From Lutraria lutraria (lineage: Eukaryota; Mollusca; Bivalvia; Venerida; Mactridae): 64,000 bases of DNA. The position numbers and the translations under genes were made by a program. Under the pieces are notes generated by a model that did no database searches, was not told where the DNA came from, and saw only the letters and a program-made list of their open reading frames with translations. Positions 59,210 through 64,000 of this stretch are shown piece by piece; position 1 is the stretch's first letter, and the number at the start of each line of letters is the position of its first letter. The stretch is from contig OZ026850.1 of the NCBI GenBank assembly GCA_964023205.1, forward strand, positions 5,187,270-5,251,269, given 5' to 3'.

Positions 59210-61312
59210 ATGAAGCATTTAGCTTTAATAATAGTTGTTATGCTGGTTTTTTGCCATGGTGCCATCTCGGTTTCAATGGAACCAATTTACACAAAATTTA
59301 AGTACGAAGAACAGTTACTTGAGAAGATGGTGAGATTGGAATATTTTGTTGAAAACATTGCAACGATGGTGAACAACTCGATCTTTGATTCTGTTAAATC
59401 TTTGAAGAACATGAGTGAAACTACATCCAATGATATTGCTGAGATGAACAAGAAATTAGACGACTTTGCAGGAGATATTGACACCTATAAAAAGTCAGTT
59501 GACACTGTCCTTGAAGACATTCGACAAACGATTAAGCGACGTGAAGGTAACTGCTTATTAAAGCATCAATTCATTAAGTCAAAAACTTCTTAGAAAAACT
59601 TTTTTGTTCAAGTTTTAGAATAATAATGCATCGAACGCGATGTCATTTTTAGAAATAAATTTCTTTGTGCTTATATTATAGTTTCTATCGAACGTTAGAA
59701 TAATTTCATTAATAATCAAACGGTTAATGAACTCTTTACAATGACTTGAGTGGAGACTGCTCTGATGCGTAACAGTTGTCTTTCCTTATTACATGGTAAC
59801 AGCCAATCCGACTTCATTGATTGATAAGCTATGTATGTATGTGGCAGATCTTGGGAAATAATCCGTTATATTCTTTCTATAAAATACCGACTACAAAAGG
59901 TATAGAATTGATCTATTCGACAGGTTTTTGTACCGGATAAAAATTCCCAAATGCAATCAAACTTCCCGAGAGTTCTTGATAGAAATAGAAAATTGAAACA
60001 TATAAAAAGATTCTGTTTCGAGTAATCCAAGTTGTCATTTTGTTGTCGTGTGGTTTCTTTGCTAATTTAAACAATGAAGCAATTATTTTCTCCATGGTAT
60101 CATTATTTCCTTTTCCCATATTTGTTTCATTTCATTGTTATGGATACAGTAAAGGCATTCTCTATAAAAATGTAAAAATAATGTATTATGCATTTTATAA
60201 TATATGAAAATCCTGTGTCAGACGTAGAGTGGGCGCATTTTTGTCCTATGGACTAATTTCCAGAGTATCCTATCGCATACCCACAGGTTTTTGTACATAT
60301 ACATGTTTACCTCGTAAGTTTTCTCCCTTTCAGATCAGGTCGATCAGAAAGCAACGCTTGAACAAATGAAAGAAATGAACAAAACCCTTACGGCGAACAT
60401 CAACGAAATTCGAATAGATATGTCCAAAGCTTTGGATGATTTTAAACAAAGTATGTACATGTTTTGCATCAATATCATATTCATGGAAAGTATTCAATTA
60501 TAGTATTTCGCTTATTTAAGCTATGTGGCAATTGTTCACTCTCAAGTATTCATCATTCCTGATAACAATGTTTTCATTTCATTGTTATGATGCTTGGATC
60601 CCCGAATTGTAATTACTGAGAGATTTTGTTTCAACCAGGCTTGGTTAAGAAAAACACTTATAACGAATTCCTGTTAGTAATCACTTAAGATTACAGTGTT
60701 TGCGAGAGACACCATTATTTTCATACATGTTTAGGTCCTATTTCAATTCTTCCTGCTACTGTTACAACAGTAGGATAACATTATTGTGTTTATTTTATTA
60801 TTATCTGTTTATAAAAGCGTACCGACTATAACTAATTCTTTCAACGCGTGTATTGGCCAACAAAATTCAACAGTCGCTTGTTTACTCGTTTTCTCTCTTT
60901 AGTTAGTAGGGATCCAGTGGTGGCCTTCAATGCGTACAAACCAGTTGATCTTTCTCCCGGAAAAGGCAACCCAGTGGTATTTACAACTGTTTTGCTGAAT
61001 GAAGGTGAAGCCTATGATTCAACTACGGGATACTTCACAGCAAAAGTAGACGGAATTTATCAGTTCAATGCTCAGCTTTGTGTTAACAAAGGCAGTGATT
61101 TAGAATACGCCATAACAGTTGAAGGGCGTGATATAGCAAGTGGAGAATATCGTGCCGCTTCGGACTCAGATGATGGAAAATGTATTTCGTTTGGAGCTGT
61201 CGGGATTGTTCGCAAGGGACAAAGAGTGAAAGTTCAAGGATGGCTAAATGCTCTTTACAAAGCTGCTGATGACTGGAATTCCTTTTCTGGAGTTATGATT
61301 CACCCATTGTAG
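59210..61312 (+). CDS. C1q-C: secreted coiled-coil C1q-domain protein, three exons
   Basis: Exons 59210-59546, 60334-60450 and 60903-61312, joined in phase 1, give about 287 codons with no stop. The signal peptide is MKHLALIIVVMLVFCHGA; a coiled coil with YTKFKYEEQLLEKMVRLE follows, then the helical linker (DQVDQKATLEQMKEMNK) and a gC1q domain (DPVVAFNAY, AYDSTTGYFTAKVDGIYQF, FSGVMIHPL). Compared with C1q-B, the linker is two residues shorter and the domain has many substitutions (for example EYAITVEGRDIASGEYRA against DYTITVEEQNIITGEHRT), as expected of an older paralogue. This is the most compact and least disturbed gene in the window: no transposon in the introns, TATA box present. The AATAAA of A and B is changed to AAAGAAAG here. 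Confidence 0.85.
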
Positions 61313-64000
61313 ATACAATATCGAGAAAAGAAAGCTCTGCGACATGCTTTCATTTGTACCTTTGTTTGTTCTATTGTTTTATTATTCTGCAATATGGTTT
61401 GCAAAATAGATCTTGTACTGCTACCTATCACACCCTTATTTTCAGTCTAATACTGCGATTACGCCCATGACTTATTGCAGGAAATGTAGTAAATTGGTGT
61501 AATGTTATCTTTTGAAAACATTCTCAGTGTTTGCTAACTAGTGTTGTCCCGATTGTTTCTGAAAATCGATAACTAATCGGACCACCCCAAAATCGACGAC
61601 AATCGATAGTTTCTTTTAACAATCGATTGTTTTGGTGTGCTGACAGCAATGGATCCTGGGGTTGCTAACTTTATGATCAGTACAAAAGAGTATAAATTTT
61701 GTCATAAACTTGTATGTAGTGCTCATATATTTGTTAGGAATTTAAAAGGTTAATCTAATTTCAGTCATGGAGAAAGAGATTTATTGATGCTTAAAATCTA
61801 GTCATTATAACATGGAAGGGTTGGAACCTTAAACGAAAGAAAGGTCATAAATGAATTTTGGAAACCCGATTGTTTTATCGATAGGCAATCGATAGTTGTG
61901 GTCCGATTATCGTTAGTGATTTTGGAGTCAATACCCAACACTACTTATTTCTTTGTGAAAGGCCTATTTGAGGCCGAAATTTGAATAAGGGTGTTAGATA
62001 ATAACAATGAAAATGGTAGTTTTGTATTTTATACATTGTCGTTTTACATATTTACTTTTGAATATCAAACGATAGTTTTCCCTTTTCACTTGTATTAATT
62101 TGAATATTCTACCACTTAACGGCTTTTATAAATGATTTTGCATATTGGAACAGGCAACAATAGTAACTTCTGGTTTATGTTCTTTATTAGTATGTACGCG
62201 TGTACCTGTTTTTTTTTCTTTGTTGTTGTTGGTTTTGTTTTCATGATATTCCATTTACGACGAAGCGATAGGTTATATGTAATAAGTATTACCATATGCT
62301 TTCATGCGATATCATTGAGTACAAAATTGTGACAATTGATGGAAATTACTTGTGCGAAATGTTGAGTCTAAACAATTAAGTACGGACTGCTTTAAAACAT
62401 TTACAAGTTTGCTTACATAGCTTCAAATAGAAGATTATGAATTCATTCTTGATCTTTGACACACACCGGATATCATTCTACATCCAATTTGACAAATGAA
62501 GTGCCATAACAGGAATCTTCGTAACATATAAGTCGCCCGAGTCTCACATCCACGAACTATTAATAAATTCCCCGAGAACTTTCGACTTAGCTATCTAATG
62601 CATGCACTCATATAAGGACTTATTGCCATACGAAAGTATATATAGTCCATCACGTTACAACGTATCGGAGGAATTATGTCTCAATCACATTCTTTATTGC
62701 TTTAGACTTTTTGGATTACAATTTAGAATAACACGGCTGGACACAATATTACAAGGACTATTCTGAAAAAGTACCAATCACCGGTTTATTCCGTGCATGC
62801 TACGGATGCACGTATCCTCTGGCCTAAGGCGAAGGAGTGTTTCGTGGCAGCCAGTATTCCGTTGACAAATATATAGTCAATGATTTTCATAAAATATCAG
62901 TTGTGAATTGTATTTTTCTCTTTATCGCGATGAGGCAAAGTTATTTACTGCGGTGCGTATTACAATGTTGATAAACATATGACAGAATGCAACTTACGAT
63001 GTTGTTTTAAAAAAGCAGCTAAGCCTTACATTGCGATATTTAATATTGCGATCCTATATTGAACAAAGTATGATATATGTCAGCAATGATAATGTAACTT
63101 ATGTATTGTGGTAATGCTGTTGTTGTATTACCCCTTTTTGTACCCGAAATAAATACGCTTCGTCAACGCAAAAGTGGTGATTTTGGTTTCAGTTTTGGTT
63201 TAAGGTGGTGTTTGTGATCTCATAAGATTTGAAGTGATCGAGAATATGAGTTTGAACTTATTTTGCTCAGTCAACAGGTTTTACAAGTACTGCGTATTTC
63301 TTTCATATTTCTTTCATAAAGCATTTTCGCTCATCGCAGAATATTATCAATGTTATGTACAGGAAATAAAATATCTTTATACCAGTACTATTTTATTGTT
63401 GTTTTCGTTCTCTCGTAACCACCGATGCCAAAGTATCAACTGACCGCAGATGTTTCGAAAAAGATATTACAAACAACCAATATCAATGATTATAAATTAA
63501 AGTATCTGCCTTGGTTATAATCGCTAAAATAACGTAAAATGATATTTTACGATAAATTCTGCACATCTTTATCGACTTTTCCTTATCAGCGTTAAACATT
63601 TCTAGCGTAATGTGCATTGTATTGGTACGATATGATACTATTAATTCATTAATGACAAAAATTTGTTATAAAATCTCTTAATACATCTAACCTGGGCGTG
63701 GTTTCAATGATTGAACCGTAAACATAGGCGATTTTGATTGACTATCAAAATTGAATGGGGTGCGTCAAGTTCGTTGATTTCATGAGACGATAATGATCCG
63801 ACACTTTAATTGTTAATTGCTCAGCTTAAAAAACACAGTAGATGTCATTTTCGAATTAACAATGCCGTCTTATTTGATGACGGAATTCAAAGCGGTTTTC
63901 GGTATTTTGTAGCGGAAATGTTAATCTAGGGAAAATTGCCTCAGAATTTTGATACTTGTTTTCATCTTTTATCGATGGAGTATTACGTAATAAACAGCGG
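61313..64000. other. 3' flank, no gene recognised
   Basis: AT-rich sequence with a small inverted-repeat element (61538-61950). The scattered open frames of about 65-70 codons show no motif. Nothing else can be supported. Confidence 0.5.
61538..61950. mobile_element. Small imperfect inverted-repeat element (MITE-like)
   Basis: The left end, AGTGTTGTCCCGATTG followed by AATCGATAACTAATCGGACCAC, pairs imperfectly with the right end, GTGGTCCGATTATCGTTAGTGATTTTG and CCCAACACT. The interior has further ATCGAT-rich symmetry. The target duplication is unclear; the ends recall hAT-type MITEs (inference). Confidence 0.55.

Larger units (their letters stand above)
52146..61320 (+). repeat. Segmental duplication, cassette C (FReD-C + C1q-C)
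   Basis: Starts with GTGGAAGTATCTTTAA as in cassette B (30529). Close match to A and B as far as about 58340; clearly lower identity from about 58430 through the C1q gene. No LINE lies in C1q intron 1 or behind the gene. Confidence 0.8.

Noticed and set aside
1..64000. tRNA, rRNA, bacterial operons or viral genes
   Set aside because: No cloverleaf, rRNA or compact gene arrangement was recognised by eye. A covariance-model scan would be needed to exclude small RNAs fully.

Overview
The window is animal nuclear DNA: AT-rich, with spliceosomal introns (GT..AG), TATA boxes, AATAAA signals and many decayed LINEs and DNA transposons. Short secreted proteins that join a signal peptide and coiled coil to a C1q or a fibrinogen-like domain, arranged as tandem paralogues, are typical of bivalve molluscs. 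A bivalve is the best guess; the species cannot be told from the sequence alone.

The backbone is a cassette present three times in the same orientation: a fibrinogen-related gene (FReD) followed by a C1q-domain gene. Cassette A covers about 4.4-21.3 kb, B about 30.5-52.1 kb and C about 52.1-61.3 kb. A and B also share a LINE inside C1q intron 1 and another LINE behind the C1q gene. All three FReD copies are broken, each differently: A lost the exon 4 splice acceptor and has a frameshift in exon 5, B lost its start codon and exons 2-4, and C lacks exons 3 and 5 and has a frameshift in exon 2. C1q-A is broken by a frameshift and an early stop. C1q-B and C1q-C are intact three-exon genes of about 289 and 287 codons. 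The two gene families share almost the same first exon (secretion signal plus coiled coil), closed by a phase-1 intron in both.

Between A and B, about 9.2 kb of non-duplicated DNA holds a minus-strand multi-exon gene (30260 down to 25201). It is probably decayed, because one exon carries a 23-bp tandem duplication that shifts the frame.

The paralogous cassettes serve as each other's empty insertion sites, so several transposons can be delimited to the base. They are: an element inserted into the TATA box of C1q-A; two elements flanked by TTAA; an element with an 8-bp target duplication (hAT-like); a mariner fossil at TA; an almost complete L1/Tx1-type LINE ORF2 with its target-site duplication; and a 2,250-bp palindromic foldback element built from inverted tandem subrepeats, with an 11-bp target duplication. 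The foldback element is the most unusual object in the window. The right end (61.3-64 kb) holds one small inverted-repeat element and no gene that I can support.
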